Shown one piece after another: positions 25,261-34,332 of a stretch of 64,000 nt of DNA. The stretch covers positions 62,001 to 126,000 of the forward strand of contig JBNKDG010000010.1 in assembly GCA_050288165.1 (NCBI GenBank). Direction: 5' to 3'. The translations under genes were made by a program, and so were the position numbers. Source of the DNA: JAPHTQ01 sp050288165. GTDB taxonomy: Bacteria > Pseudomonadota > Gammaproteobacteria > Thiohalomonadales > Thiohalomonadaceae. Below the pieces are notes generated by a model that worked only from the letters and a program-made list of their open reading frames with translations, had not been told where the DNA came from and made no database searches. The first letter of the stretch is position 1, and each line of letters opens with the position of its first letter.

Positions 25261-27360
25261 GTGAGTGCCAAGGGTGAGGCGGTAGTTCCCGCTGCTCATG
25301 AAGTCGGTGTCGACACCCTGCGCGGCGTCGGCCCGAGCATGGCGGTCAAACTGGCGGGTCTGGGCCTCAACACCCTGCAGGACCTGCTGTTCCACCTGCC
25401 GTTGCGCTATCAGGATCGTACCCGTCTCACTCCCATCGGTAGTCTGCGTCCCGGTGACGAGGTGTTGATCGAAGGCGAGGTGCAACTCAGCGAGATCAAG
25501 TTCGGTCGCAAGCGGATGTTGCTGACCCGACTCAGCGACGGTACCGGCAGCCTGACCCTGCGATTTTTCCACTTCAACAATTCACAGAAGGAGAGTCTCT
25601 CCCGTGGCGTGCGCCTGCGCTGTTACGGCGAGGTGCGTCGTGGCAGCGCCACTCTGGAGATGATCCACCCGGAGTTTCGACGGGTCGGTGACGAGCAACC
25701 GGTGGAGGAGGCGTTGACCCCGATCTATCCGAGCACCGAAGGGCTGCAACAGGCAGGCTTGCGCCGCCTTATCGATCAGGCGGTGGACAGACTGCAACAG
25801 GGGCAGATCGCCCTGGCCGAATGGCTGCCGCCGGATCTGTTGCCCAAAGGTATGCCGACACTAAAAGCAGCGGTGCTGCTACTGCACCGACCGCCGCCGG
25901 AGATTTCCTTTAAAGCGCTTAGCGAAGGCGGCCATCCGGCGCAACGGCGACTCGCCTTCGAGGAGCTGTTGGCCCACCAGTTGAGCCTGCGTCAGTTGCG
26001 ACTGGTGATGAACAGACACCCTGCGCCACCGTTGAACGGTGACGGCAAATTCCGCCAACAGTTGATCGCCAGATTGCCCTTCACACTGACCGCGGCACAG
26101 CAAAAGGTCGGTGTCGAGATCGAACACGACCTGCAACAGGCGACGCCGATGCAGCGGCTGGTGCAGGGGGATGTCGGCTCGGGCAAGACGGTGGTGGCGG
26201 CCCTGGCCGCGTTGCAGGCGATCGAGTGCAGCAAACAGGCAGCGGTGATGGCGCCGACCGAACTGCTGGCGGAGCAGCACTTTCGTAACTTCGCGCAGTG
26301 GCTGGCACCGCTGGGGATCGAGGTCGCCTGGCTCAGCGGCAAACTCAAGGCAAAGCCGCGGCGCGAGGCGTTGGCGGCGGTGGAGTCGGGCAGTGCGGCG
26401 CTGGTGGTCGGTACCCACGCCCTGTTCCAGGAGGAGGTGACCTTCGCCGATCTGGGTCTTGTGATCGTCGACGAGCAGCACCGCTTCGGTGTGCATCAGC
26501 GCCTGGCCCTGCGTGAAAAGGGCAAACAACAGGGCGCCTATCCGCACCAGCTAATCATGACCGCCACGCCGATCCCGCGCAGCCTGGCGATGACCGCCTA
26601 TGCGGATCTCGATCTCTCGGTGATCGACGAACTGCCGCCGGGGCGTACCCCGGTGGAGACGGTGGTGCTGGGCGACGAACGCCGTGAAGAGGTGATCGAG
26701 CGGGTCGCCGCCGCCTGTGCCGACGGCCGTCAGGCCTACTGGGTCTGTACCCTGATCGAAGAGTCGGAGTCGCTGCAGTGTCAGGCCGCCGAGGTGACCG
26801 CGGTAGAGCTCAGCGAACAACTGCCGCAGCTCTCCATCGGCCTGGTGCACGGGCGGTTGAAACCGGCGGAGAAGGAGACGGTGATGGCCGCCTTCAAGGC
26901 GGGTGAGTTGCAACTGCTGGTGGCGACCACGGTGATTGAGGTGGGGGTCGATGTGCCCAACGCCAGCCTGATGATCATCGAAAACGCCGAGCGGCTCGGG
27001 CTGGCGCAGTTGCATCAACTGCGCGGTCGGGTCGGTCGCGGCAGCGCCAAAAGCAGTTGTGTGCTGATGTACCACCCGCCGCTGGGCAAGGTGGCACGGG
27101 AGCGGCTGGCGGTGATCCGCGAGACCAACGACGGCTTCGTCATCGCGCAAAAGGATCTGGAGATACGTGGGCCCGGTGAGGTGCTCGGCACCCGCCAGAC
27201 CGGCGTCATGCAGATGAAGGTGGCCGATTTGCAGCGGGATCGGGAGATGGTGCAGCAGGTCGCCGCGATTGCCACGCCACTGCTGCAGAACCATCCGCAA
27301 AAAGCCAGACTGTTGATCCAGCGTTGGCTGGGGAGCAAGACCCGCTATGGATCGGTATGA
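25261..27360 (+). CDS. recG: ATP-dependent DNA helicase RecG
   Basis: 699 residues. Remodels branched DNA such as stalled forks and Holliday junctions. The N-terminal wedge/OB domain begins VDTLRGVGPSMAVKLAGLG. The helicase core has Walker A GDVGSGKT (about 303-310), the DEQH box VDEQHRFGVHQR, MTATPIPRSLAMTAY and the TTVIEVGVDVPNAS block, ending in QLRGRVGRG. The likely start is the GTG at 25261, 15 bases after the M48 stop. It closes the spoT-recG stretch found in many gammaproteobacteria. Confidence 0.96.
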   Translation: MSAKGEAVVPAAHEVGVDTLRGVGPSMAVKLAGLGLNTLQDLLFHLPLRYQDRTRLTPIGSLRPGDEVLIEGEVQLSEIKFGRKRMLLTRLSDGTGSLTLRFFHFNNSQKESLSRGVRLRCYGEVRRGSATLEMIHPEFRRVGDEQPVEEALTPIYPSTEGLQQAGLRRLIDQAVDRLQQGQIALAEWLPPDLLPKGMPTLKAAVLLLHRPPPEISFKALSEGGHPAQRRLAFEELLAHQLSLRQLRLVMNRHPAPPLNGDGKFRQQLIARLPFTLTAAQQKVGVEIEHDLQQATPMQRLVQGDVGSGKTVVAALAALQAIECSKQAAVMAPTELLAEQHFRNFAQWLAPLGIEVAWLSGKLKAKPRREALAAVESGSAALVVGTHALFQEEVTFADLGLVIVDEQHRFGVHQRLALREKGKQQGAYPHQLIMTATPIPRSLAMTAYADLDLSVIDELPPGRTPVETVVLGDERREEVIERVAAACADGRQAYWVCTLIEESESLQCQAAEVTAVELSEQLPQLSIGLVHGRLKPAEKETVMAAFKAGELQLLVATTVIEVGVDVPNASLMIIENAERLGLAQLHQLRGRVGRGSAKSSCVLMYHPPLGKVARERLAVIRETNDGFVIAQKDLEIRGPGEVLGTRQTGVMQMKVADLQRDREMVQQVAAIATPLLQNHPQKARLLIQRWLGSKTRYGSV

Positions 27361-27421
27361 CCTGTTCCCGATCGCCCGAAACCTTTATCCTTGCAGCTTC
27401 AATCTTTCGCCTATTCAGTGA

Positions 27422-28000
27422 ATGAAAAACGATCTCGGCAAACACGCACTTGAACCGGCCTGGCAGAGTAGTCTGTGGCTGCGCCGCGGCGCCCTACCGA
27501 AAGAGTGGCGAAGCTGGCTGCTGGATCATGCGTCGTTAACCCGCCGCCTGCAGCAGCGTTGCGGCGATGGATTCCGCGTCAGGCTGATCTCGCTTCGACT
27601 GGAGCGGCCTATGCTCAGCGAGTCGCGTGCCCTCGGTCGACCGCCTCAGGAGATCGCACTGGTGCGTCAGGTGCATCTACTCTGCGGCGATACCCCCTGG
27701 GTGTTTGCCCGCACGGTGATCCCGTTGCCCTCGCTCAAGGGCGGTCTGCGCCGGCTGACCCAACTGGGTAACCACTCACTGGGGGCGGTGTTGTTCGCCG
27801 ATCCGCGGCTGCAACGCAGCCCGATGGAGGTGGCGCGTATTCTGCCTCGCCAGCGTCTCTACCGACGCAGCCACGGTGCCGATGTTACCGAGGGAAAACC
27901 AGTGTGGGGTCGCCGTTCGGTGTTCCACCTGCAGGGCAATCCGTTGCTGGTGAGTGAGTTCTTCCTGCCGGATCTGCTGCTGCACGAAACAGGGAGTTGA
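27422..28000 (+). CDS. ubiC: chorismate--pyruvate lyase
   Basis: Removes pyruvate from chorismate to give 4-hydroxybenzoate, the first committed ubiquinone precursor. 192 residues, slightly longer than the E. coli enzyme. Family features are LVRQVHLLCGDTPWVFARTVIP with the active-site arginine, the GNHSLGAVLF block, and the C-terminal GRRSVFHLQGNPLLVSEFFLP containing the essential glutamate. It is followed after four bases by a UbiA-like gene, the usual ubiCA order. Confidence 0.92.
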   Translation: MKNDLGKHALEPAWQSSLWLRRGALPKEWRSWLLDHASLTRRLQQRCGDGFRVRLISLRLERPMLSESRALGRPPQEIALVRQVHLLCGDTPWVFARTVIPLPSLKGGLRRLTQLGNHSLGAVLFADPRLQRSPMEVARILPRQRLYRRSHGADVTEGKPVWGRRSVFHLQGNPLLVSEFFLPDLLLHETGS

Positions 28001-28004
28001 TGCA

Positions 28005-28886
28005 ATGTCCGCCCGCGAGGATCTGCAACGCTTCTACTTTGCCAACCGGCGCTTCTTCAACATCTGCCGTCTGCACCGCCCCGCCGATATCGCCCTGTTT
28101 CTGTTGCCCGGGATCTGGGCAGCACTGCTGGCCAGTAGCGGCGAGGTGCAGTGGCTGCCACTGCTGCAACTGCTCGCTGCCGCGCTGTTGACCCGCTGTG
28201 CCGCCTGGGTATTCAACGACTGGATGGATGCGCAGCTAATCGAACAGGCGCAGGAGTCGTTTATCGCGCGCAAACTGGTGAGTCCACGGGAGGCACAGCT
28301 GCTGTTTGCGCTGCTGCTGCTGCTGGCACTGTTACTGATCTGGCCGTTGGGTACGCCACTGCTCTACTATGCCATCGGCGCACTGGCGCTGCTGCTCGGC
28401 TATCCGGTACTGAAAACCCGCATTCTGCTGACCCAACCCTACCTGGGACTCTGTTACGCCTGGCTGGTGCCGATGGCCTGGGTCAGTCAGGGCGCGGTGC
28501 CGGAAAAGAGCGCCTGGCTGATGTTTACCGCGGTACTGCTCTGGACCACCGCCTTTACCACCCTCTACGCCCTGCCGCGGCGCAGTTATGAACTACAGGC
28601 GGGGATTCGTTCCCTGGCACAACTGTTTGGCGATAACAGCTGGTTGTTCATTCTGGCGATGCAGCTTTCTGCCCTCTTAACCTTGTGGCTAATCGGACAT
28701 CAGTTGGAGCTGAATCTCTTTTTCCGCATCGGCCTGGCGACGGCGCTGCTGCTGCTTCCTTACCAACACTGGCTTCTTTTCAGCCACCCACAACGGGGGG
28801 CCCGGCGTAGCTATCGCAGCCAGATCTGGAGTGTGATCGCTGTGCTTTGCGGTATTGCCTTCCACTTTCTCTGCACCTGTTCCTGA
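28005..28886 (+). CDS. UbiA-family membrane protein lacking catalytic Asp motifs
   Basis: 293 residues with about eight membrane segments. The start at 28005 is internal to a longer frame but fits the UbiA N-terminus (RFYFANRRFFNICRLHRP). The fold and position after ubiC point to 4-hydroxybenzoate polyprenyltransferase. However, motif 1, normally NDxxDxxxD, reads NDWMDAQLIEQ with the last Asp missing. Motif 2, normally DRxDD, reads LPRRSYELQAG with all Asp gone. The residue usually Asp before YA is Thr. The flanking GIRSLAQLFGDN is retained. It is either a divergent enzyme or an inactive paralogue. Confidence 0.75.
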   Translation: MSAREDLQRFYFANRRFFNICRLHRPADIALFLLPGIWAALLASSGEVQWLPLLQLLAAALLTRCAAWVFNDWMDAQLIEQAQESFIARKLVSPREAQLLFALLLLLALLLIWPLGTPLLYYAIGALALLLGYPVLKTRILLTQPYLGLCYAWLVPMAWVSQGAVPEKSAWLMFTAVLLWTTAFTTLYALPRRSYELQAGIRSLAQLFGDNSWLFILAMQLSALLTLWLIGHQLELNLFFRIGLATALLLLPYQHWLLFSHPQRGARRSYRSQIWSVIAVLCGIAFHFLCTCS

Positions 28887-29033
28887 TCTCTGCTACTTTC
28901 GGAGTAGGGTTTTCTTTTACTTTCATTCCTTTACATAGCAATGTTGCCGTTGATTCTTTAATCAATCAGGTTACAATGCTAAAGATTTTGTGAATGGCTT
29001 CACACAGATAGACACGGCCAAAAGGGGCAGACT
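28887..29033. promoter_or_regulatory. likely promoter region of the msh cluster
   Basis: TTGATT (28950-28955) and TACAAT (28972-28977) with a 16-base spacer could form a sigma-70 promoter. An inverted repeat TTGATT/AATCAA overlaps the -35 region and might be an operator. AAGGGG (29022-29027) is a Shine-Dalgarno six bases before a CTG at 29034. Confidence 0.4.
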
Positions 29034-30050
29034 CTGTTCGATTTCCTGAAAAAGAAGCCGTTAATAGACGGCCAGTTCGGTATCCGTCTCTCCCAGCACG
29101 GGGTCGGTCTGGCGCGTATTGCCGCTGATCCGGGCGAAACTGTTCCGCGTCTCAGCGTCTGTCGTTATATCCCTAACACTACCCTGGCAGATCGTCCGTC
29201 ACTGCTTGGCCGTCTGAGTGAAGAGCTCGGCCTGCACGAGGCCTATTGCATCAGCGTTGCCGAGGACGACATGTTTACCCTGTTGCTGGTCGATACCCCC
29301 GAGGTGGATCCCAGCGAACTCAAGACCGCGATCCGCTGGCGCATCAAGGACCTGATCGATTTCCACGTCGATGATGCCATCGTCGATGTTTTCGATATTC
29401 CCGGACAGGAAGAGCGTGGACGGCAGAAGTTGATGTATGTGGTAGCGGCACGGCGCGCTGCTGTGCAAGCGCACATCAATCAGCTGGAAGACGAGCGAAT
29501 CAATCTCAGTGTCATCGACATACCGGAACTGGCAATGCGCAATATTGCCGGTCTGTTGCCGGAAGATGAGGCTGGTGTGGCCATGCTCTACCTCACCAAT
29601 GAGAGCGGCCTGTTGACCATCACCCGGCAGAAAAATCTCTATCTGTCACGGCGACTCGATATCGGCCTGAATCAATTAAGTGCCTTTGTTGCCGAAGACG
29701 CCGAAGTACGACATGAAGAGGAGGACGATGTATTTACCATCGACGAAGAGGTTTCCTTTGCACGTCCACTGGTCCGTGCTTTCGATAATATCGTCCTCGA
29801 GGTGCAGCGCTCGCTCGATTACTATGAGAGTCACTTTGCGCTGCCCCCGGTGTCGACATTAGTGCTGGCACCGATGGAAGATCACATCCCGGGTATGCTG
29901 GAGTATCTGGTGCAACACCTGGGAGTGCCGGTACAGATGCTCGACCTGAACAGTGCCCTGAGATGTGATCAGGTCCTGAGCGAAGAGATGCAATCCCTCT
30001 GCCTGCTGCCGATAGGCGCGGCGTTACGAGAGCGAAGCAAGGCACTGTGA
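29034..30050 (+). CDS. mshI: MshI-like pilus biogenesis protein with probable CTG start
   Basis: PilM/MshI-type actin-fold protein of a type IV pilus inner-membrane assembly. The frame is open from 28983, and similarity to MshI N-termini (FDFLKKK, then GIRLSQHGVGLARI) begins near 29037. The first ATG, GTG or TTG in frame is at 29271, which would remove about 79 residues. A CTG at 29034 with AAGGGG six bases upstream is the best start, giving 338 residues. The C-terminal half includes LVRAFDNIVLEVQRSLDYYESHF. Its stop overlaps the next ATG by one base (TGATG). Confidence 0.8.
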   Translation: MFDFLKKKPLIDGQFGIRLSQHGVGLARIAADPGETVPRLSVCRYIPNTTLADRPSLLGRLSEELGLHEAYCISVAEDDMFTLLLVDTPEVDPSELKTAIRWRIKDLIDFHVDDAIVDVFDIPGQEERGRQKLMYVVAARRAAVQAHINQLEDERINLSVIDIPELAMRNIAGLLPEDEAGVAMLYLTNESGLLTITRQKNLYLSRRLDIGLNQLSAFVAEDAEVRHEEEDDVFTIDEEVSFARPLVRAFDNIVLEVQRSLDYYESHFALPPVSTLVLAPMEDHIPGMLEYLVQHLGVPVQMLDLNSALRCDQVLSEEMQSLCLLPIGAALRERSKAL

Positions 30051-30676
30051 TGCAACAGATCAACCTCTATCAGCCGATACTACGCAAGCAGGAGCGAGTC
30101 TTCTCCCTCAACACGTTGTTGAAGGGCAATATGATCGTGTTCGGTCTGCTGATGGTGATCTACTTCATCAGTGTCTATCAGAGCCACTCCCTGCAGCAGC
30201 AGATCGACAAGCTGAAGCAGGAGCGTGTCCAGCACAACACGACCCTGAACGACCTGCGCGGCAAATATCCGCCGAAGAAGAAGGATGTGTTGCTGTCGGA
30301 CGAGATTAAAAACAAGCAGGCGCTGCTCGATCACCGCATGCGACTGATTAAAGAACTGCGTCATCAAAATACCGGCGCCGACGGTAATCCCGGTTTCTCC
30401 GAACAGCTTGCCGGTCTGTCGCGGCAGCATGTCCGGGATCTCTGGTTTGAAGAGATCAGTGTCCGCGACAACAAACAGTTGACCTTGCTGGGTAAGGCGA
30501 CCTCAGCCAGAGAGGTGCCGCTGTTGCTGCAGCGCCTGACTGATGAGCCATCATTCAATGGCACAATATTCAGCAGTGTGAATATCAGTCGTGACCGAAA
30601 AGATGCATTGATTGCTTTTCAGCTGCGCACCGAAGCGGAAGAGAAGCCAGGTCAGGGTAAAGGAGGCCGGCGATGA
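30050..30676 (+). CDS. PilN-like MSHA biogenesis protein
   Basis: 208 residues from the ATG at 30050; a GTG three bases earlier is less likely. The N-terminus MQQINLYQP is typical of PilN-type proteins. One membrane segment follows (about residues 25-45), then a coiled-coil stretch and a periplasmic ferredoxin-like domain. It corresponds to the second MshI-position gene in MSHA clusters. It would link the cytoplasmic MshI to the periplasmic MshJ in the alignment complex. It overlaps mshI by one base and mshJ by four. Confidence 0.85.
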   Translation: MQQINLYQPILRKQERVFSLNTLLKGNMIVFGLLMVIYFISVYQSHSLQQQIDKLKQERVQHNTTLNDLRGKYPPKKKDVLLSDEIKNKQALLDHRMRLIKELRHQNTGADGNPGFSEQLAGLSRQHVRDLWFEEISVRDNKQLTLLGKATSAREVPLLLQRLTDEPSFNGTIFSSVNISRDRKDALIAFQLRTEAEEKPGQGKGGRR

Positions 30677-31335
30677 TTCGTAAGCAATTTGAATCGTTGC
30701 AGGTGCGCGTCGATGCCCTCTCGCTGAGGGAGCGGGCGATCATCTTTGTCGCGGTCGCCGCCAGTCTGTTCATGATCTGGGATACTTTGTTCATGGGGCC
30801 GCTGGATCGCGAACAGCGTGACATGCTGAATCAGCTCAAAACCGTTCGCGCGGAGATCTCAGCACTGGACGATCAGGCGCTGTCGATCATGGCGGAGCAT
30901 AATGTCGATCCCAATCGCAACGAGCTGGAACAGCTGGCCAAACTGGATGAGCAGTTGCAGCAGAGTAACGAACAGATTGGTGAAATGATCAAGGGCCTGA
31001 TCGAGCCCAAGCAGATGGCGCAGATCATTGAGAGCGTTCTGCGTCAGCAACATGGGCTGGAGTTTATCGGCCTGGAAAACCTTGGCAGCGAATCGTTGCT
31101 GGATAGCAAAACCGACAAGTCCAGTGTCGATGCGCAGGGGATTTTCAAGCACACCATGCGTATCCGTCTGCAGGGCACCTATGCGCAGACGGTGGCTTAT
31201 CTGCGTGCACTGGAGAAGCTGCCGTGGCAGTTCCGCTGGGATGAGGTGAAGATCACCATGGTCGATTATCCACGTGCCGATATCGTGGTGACGGTACACA
31301 CTATCAGTCTGCGTGAGGGATGGGTCGGTGTATAA
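30673..31335 (+). CDS. mshJ: MSHA biogenesis protein MshJ (PilO-like)
   Basis: 220 residues with one membrane segment near 24-42, a long coiled coil (about 45-110) and a C-terminal PilO-like fold. A perfect AGGAGG (30661-30666) precedes the ATG. The stretch TYAQTVAYLRALEKLPWQFRWDEV is typical of MshJ. Likely an inner-membrane alignment-complex member together with the PilN-like protein. The end overlaps the start region of mshK. Confidence 0.88.
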   Translation: MIRKQFESLQVRVDALSLRERAIIFVAVAASLFMIWDTLFMGPLDREQRDMLNQLKTVRAEISALDDQALSIMAEHNVDPNRNELEQLAKLDEQLQQSNEQIGEMIKGLIEPKQMAQIIESVLRQQHGLEFIGLENLGSESLLDSKTDKSSVDAQGIFKHTMRIRLQGTYAQTVAYLRALEKLPWQFRWDEVKITMVDYPRADIVVTVHTISLREGWVGV

Positions 31336-31684
31336 GGTCGCGTTAACATGGGTCATCTCCAGCCTGCTGTTTTGCACTGGCCTGTTGCCGTTCGCCCTCT
31401 CTGCCGAGATGCTGGATGATCCGATGCGGCCACCGGTTACCCTGAGTAGCGGCCCCAAAGAGCAAAAGACAGTGACGGGTTACGAATTGAGTTCCATATT
31501 TATTTCACAGGGCCGACGTGCTGCCATCATCAATGGGCGCAACGTAACCGTCGGCGAGCGGGTAGACAACGCCAGAGTGCTGGAGATTCAATCGACGGAA
31601 GTCGTGATCAGCCTGGCAGGGAAAAAGCGTACCCTGACGTTGTTGCCCCTGAGCGTTAAGAAGCCGGTGGAGGCATCCCAATAA
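31328..31684 (+). CDS. mshK: MSHA biogenesis protein MshK-like
   Basis: 118 residues from a GTG at 31328, chosen because GAGGGA lies about seven bases upstream; a GTG at 31313 is an alternative. A signal or anchor segment is followed by LDDPMRPP and a small domain with YELSSIFISQGRRAAIINGRNVTVGE. This resembles PilP/GspC-type homology regions that contact the secretin. It overlaps mshJ by eight bases and mshL by one. Confidence 0.82.
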   Translation: MYKVALTWVISSLLFCTGLLPFALSAEMLDDPMRPPVTLSSGPKEQKTVTGYELSSIFISQGRRAAIINGRNVTVGERVDNARVLEIQSTEVVISLAGKKRTLTLLPLSVKKPVEASQ

Positions 31685-33378
31685 TGAGTACCGTCAATCA
31701 AACAATGCGCGCCATTGCGACCGCTGCCACGTTGGCGGCGATGCTGGGTGGTTGCAGCGACTTCACCATGCGGGATACCAACATCGGTAACGAAATGCAG
31801 CAGGCCCTTGAGGTGCAGCCGGAGGTTGCCACCGCCGAGGCGCCACCCGCGGAAGTCAGCGCTGCATTGCTGCCACCGGTGCAGGTGCAGTTGCCGGGTA
31901 TCGATACCCGAACCGATGTGGAGCAGCGTTTCGACGTCAAGGTCCGTCGCGTCAGTGCGCGCGACTTCTTCCTCAGTCTGGTGGATAACACCCCGTACAA
32001 TATGGTGGTGCATCCCGATGTGAAGGGTTACATCACCCTTGATCTGAAAAACGTCAGCGTACCGGAAGTGCTCAATGTGGTGCGTAGCGTTAACGGTTTC
32101 GACTACAAAATCACCGGGCACAATGTCCAGGTCTTCCCCAATACCATCCATACTCGCATCTTCATGGTCGACTACCTGGCGATGAAACGCGCCGGACAGT
32201 CGTTGATCACCTCCAAGACCGGCCAGATATCCACCTCCGGCGGCGGTGCCGGAGGCAGTAGCAATAGTGGCGGAAAAAGTGGTGGATCCGGCGGTGAAAA
32301 CAGTAGCGTGATCACCACCACCACCGATGCCGATTTCTGGAGCGAACTGAAGAGTACGCTGGAGATCATTATCGGCCAGGGTAAGGGACGTAAGATCGCA
32401 GTCAACCCGCAGACCGGTATGGTGATGGTGCGTGCGATGCCGTCGGAGTTGCGTGTGGTCGAAGAGTTTCTGCAGACCACACAGAGCGTGGCGACACGGC
32501 AGGTAATCCTGGAGGCGCGTATCCTTGAGGTGATTCTCAGCGACGGCTTCCAGAGTGGTATCAACTGGGCCTCACTACAGGGCGATAGTGTGGCTGCATT
32601 GACCGGTGGTGGTACTATCTTCAGCGGTAGTGGCGTTTCCGATATCTACGGTAATGAGGGCAATCTGTCGACCACAACCAATGTCTCCGGGGCCAACACC
32701 AGTGCCTTTGGTGGGGTCTTCTCCCTGGCACTCAATACCCCGGATTTCAACGCCTTCATCGAACTGCTCAAGACTCAGGGTGACGTGCAGGTGCTCTCCA
32801 GTCCGCGCGTTTCCACGGTGAACAACCAGAAGGCGGTGATCAAGGTCGGCTCTGACGAATTCTATGTCACCAATATCGAAACCAATACGACTACTACCTC
32901 GTCTTCATCCACACCGAATGTCACGGTTGAACTCGAGCCGTTCTTCTCCGGCGTTGCTCTCGATGTGACGCCGCAGATCAGCCAGCAGGGCGACATCGTA
33001 TTGCACGTCCATCCTTCGGTCAGCGAAGTGGCGGAACAGACCAAAACTATTACCACCAGTGCTGCGGGCACCATGTCGTTGCCGCTGGCCGCCAGCAATA
33101 TCCGTGAGTCGGATACCATCATCCGCGCTGCCAACAGCCAGGTGGTGGTGATCGGTGGCCTGATGCAGAACACCACCAAGGATAACGTTGCCTCCGTGCC
33201 GATACTGGGCGACATTCCGATCCTCGGTGCACTGTTCCGCCATACCAAAAAAGTCATGCAGAAGAGCGAACTGGTGATCCTGCTCAAGCCGACGGTGGTC
33301 GATGCCAATGGCGAAATTTGGCAAAAGGAACTGAAGCGCTCCTCCGGTACTATCCGCGATATGTCGCAGAATATGTAG
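31684..33378 (+). CDS. mshL: MSHA secretin MshL
   Basis: 564-residue outer-membrane secretin. A signal peptide ends in the lipobox MLGGC, so it is probably a lipoprotein. An STN/N0-like domain (about 75-155) is followed by a Gly/Ser-rich linker near 180-206 that is low complexity. The C-terminal secretin domain has QVLSSPRVSTVNNQKAVIKVG and the late VPILGDIPILGALFRHT block. Forms the pilus channel through the outer membrane. The length and domain order match MshL/PilQ-type proteins. Confidence 0.94.
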   Translation: MSTVNQTMRAIATAATLAAMLGGCSDFTMRDTNIGNEMQQALEVQPEVATAEAPPAEVSAALLPPVQVQLPGIDTRTDVEQRFDVKVRRVSARDFFLSLVDNTPYNMVVHPDVKGYITLDLKNVSVPEVLNVVRSVNGFDYKITGHNVQVFPNTIHTRIFMVDYLAMKRAGQSLITSKTGQISTSGGGAGGSSNSGGKSGGSGGENSSVITTTTDADFWSELKSTLEIIIGQGKGRKIAVNPQTGMVMVRAMPSELRVVEEFLQTTQSVATRQVILEARILEVILSDGFQSGINWASLQGDSVAALTGGGTIFSGSGVSDIYGNEGNLSTTTNVSGANTSAFGGVFSLALNTPDFNAFIELLKTQGDVQVLSSPRVSTVNNQKAVIKVGSDEFYVTNIETNTTTTSSSSTPNVTVELEPFFSGVALDVTPQISQQGDIVLHVHPSVSEVAEQTKTITTSAAGTMSLPLAASNIRESDTIIRAANSQVVVIGGLMQNTTKDNVASVPILGDIPILGALFRHTKKVMQKSELVILLKPTVVDANGEIWQKELKRSSGTIRDMSQNM

Positions 33379-33387
33379 CCGGTCATC

Positions 33388-34332
33388 ATGTATCTTGAAC
33401 ACTACGGCCTGCGTGAATTTCCCTTTTCGCTAACGCCGGATACCAGCTTCTTTTTCTCCTACGGCAGCTACCGCGACGCCTTCAATACACTGCTGGTTGC
33501 GCTGGAGAACGGCGAGGGTTTCATCAAGGTGACCGGCGAGGTCGGCACTGGCAAGACCCTGCTCTGTCGCAAGCTGCTCAACCATCTGGAGAAAGCGGCA
33601 GATCAATATGTCACCGCTTACATTCCCAATCCGTTTCTCACACCCAATGCCTTAATCCTCGCTGTGGCCGGTGAGCTGGGACTGGATCTGCCGCGCAATC
33701 TCGGCACCCATCATGTGATGGATGCGCTGAACAAAAAGCTGATCGAACTGAACAGCGAAGGCAAGAAGGTGGTGCTGTGCATCGACGAAGCACAGGCGAT
33801 GCCGGATCAAACCCTGGAAGCGGTGCGACTGATTACCAACCTGGAGACAGAGAAGCGCAAGTTGCTGCATGTGGTGCTGTTTGGTCAACCTGAGCTGGAT
33901 GAAACGCTGAGCAAGCCTTCCATCCGTCAACTGCGCCAGCGCATTACCTTTTCCTATGTTTTACAGCCGATCGATCGCGACGGTCTCGACGCCTATATCA
34001 ACTACCGTCTCGTCGTGGCGGGTAATGATGGTGATGTCGGTTTCGAAGAAACGGCACTGTCACTGCTCTACAAAGGCAGCGGCGGTATTCCGCGACTGAT
34101 AAACGTGCTGGCGCACAAGTCGCTATTGCTGGGTTACGGCAAGGGCGTACGGCGAATCGGCAAGTCTGAGGTTAAGCTGGCGATCGACGATACCGAGGAT
34201 GCCCGCCCAACCCGCTTCTGGCAGAATGCCAAAGTACGCAAGTGGTTACTGGCAGGACTGGTCTCGCTGCTATTGTTGTTGCTGGCGATCCTCGCAATGC
34301 AAACCAACCTTATTACCGGAGCTGCTGCATGA
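33388..34332 (+). CDS. mshM: MshM/ExeA-like AAA ATPase
   Basis: 314 residues. An AAA ATPase domain starts MYLEHYGLREFPFSLTPD, with Walker A GEVGTGKT (about 51-58) and Walker B VVLCIDEAQ. One membrane segment lies near the C-terminus (WLLAGLVSLLLLLLAILAM). ExeA-type proteins help insert or assemble secretins, and MshM is the equivalent in MSHA clusters. No C-terminal peptidoglycan-binding domain is present. Its stop overlaps the mshN start (ATGA). Confidence 0.92.
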   Translation: MYLEHYGLREFPFSLTPDTSFFFSYGSYRDAFNTLLVALENGEGFIKVTGEVGTGKTLLCRKLLNHLEKAADQYVTAYIPNPFLTPNALILAVAGELGLDLPRNLGTHHVMDALNKKLIELNSEGKKVVLCIDEAQAMPDQTLEAVRLITNLETEKRKLLHVVLFGQPELDETLSKPSIRQLRQRITFSYVLQPIDRDGLDAYINYRLVVAGNDGDVGFEETALSLLYKGSGGIPRLINVLAHKSLLLGYGKGVRRIGKSEVKLAIDDTEDARPTRFWQNAKVRKWLLAGLVSLLLLLLAILAMQTNLITGAAA

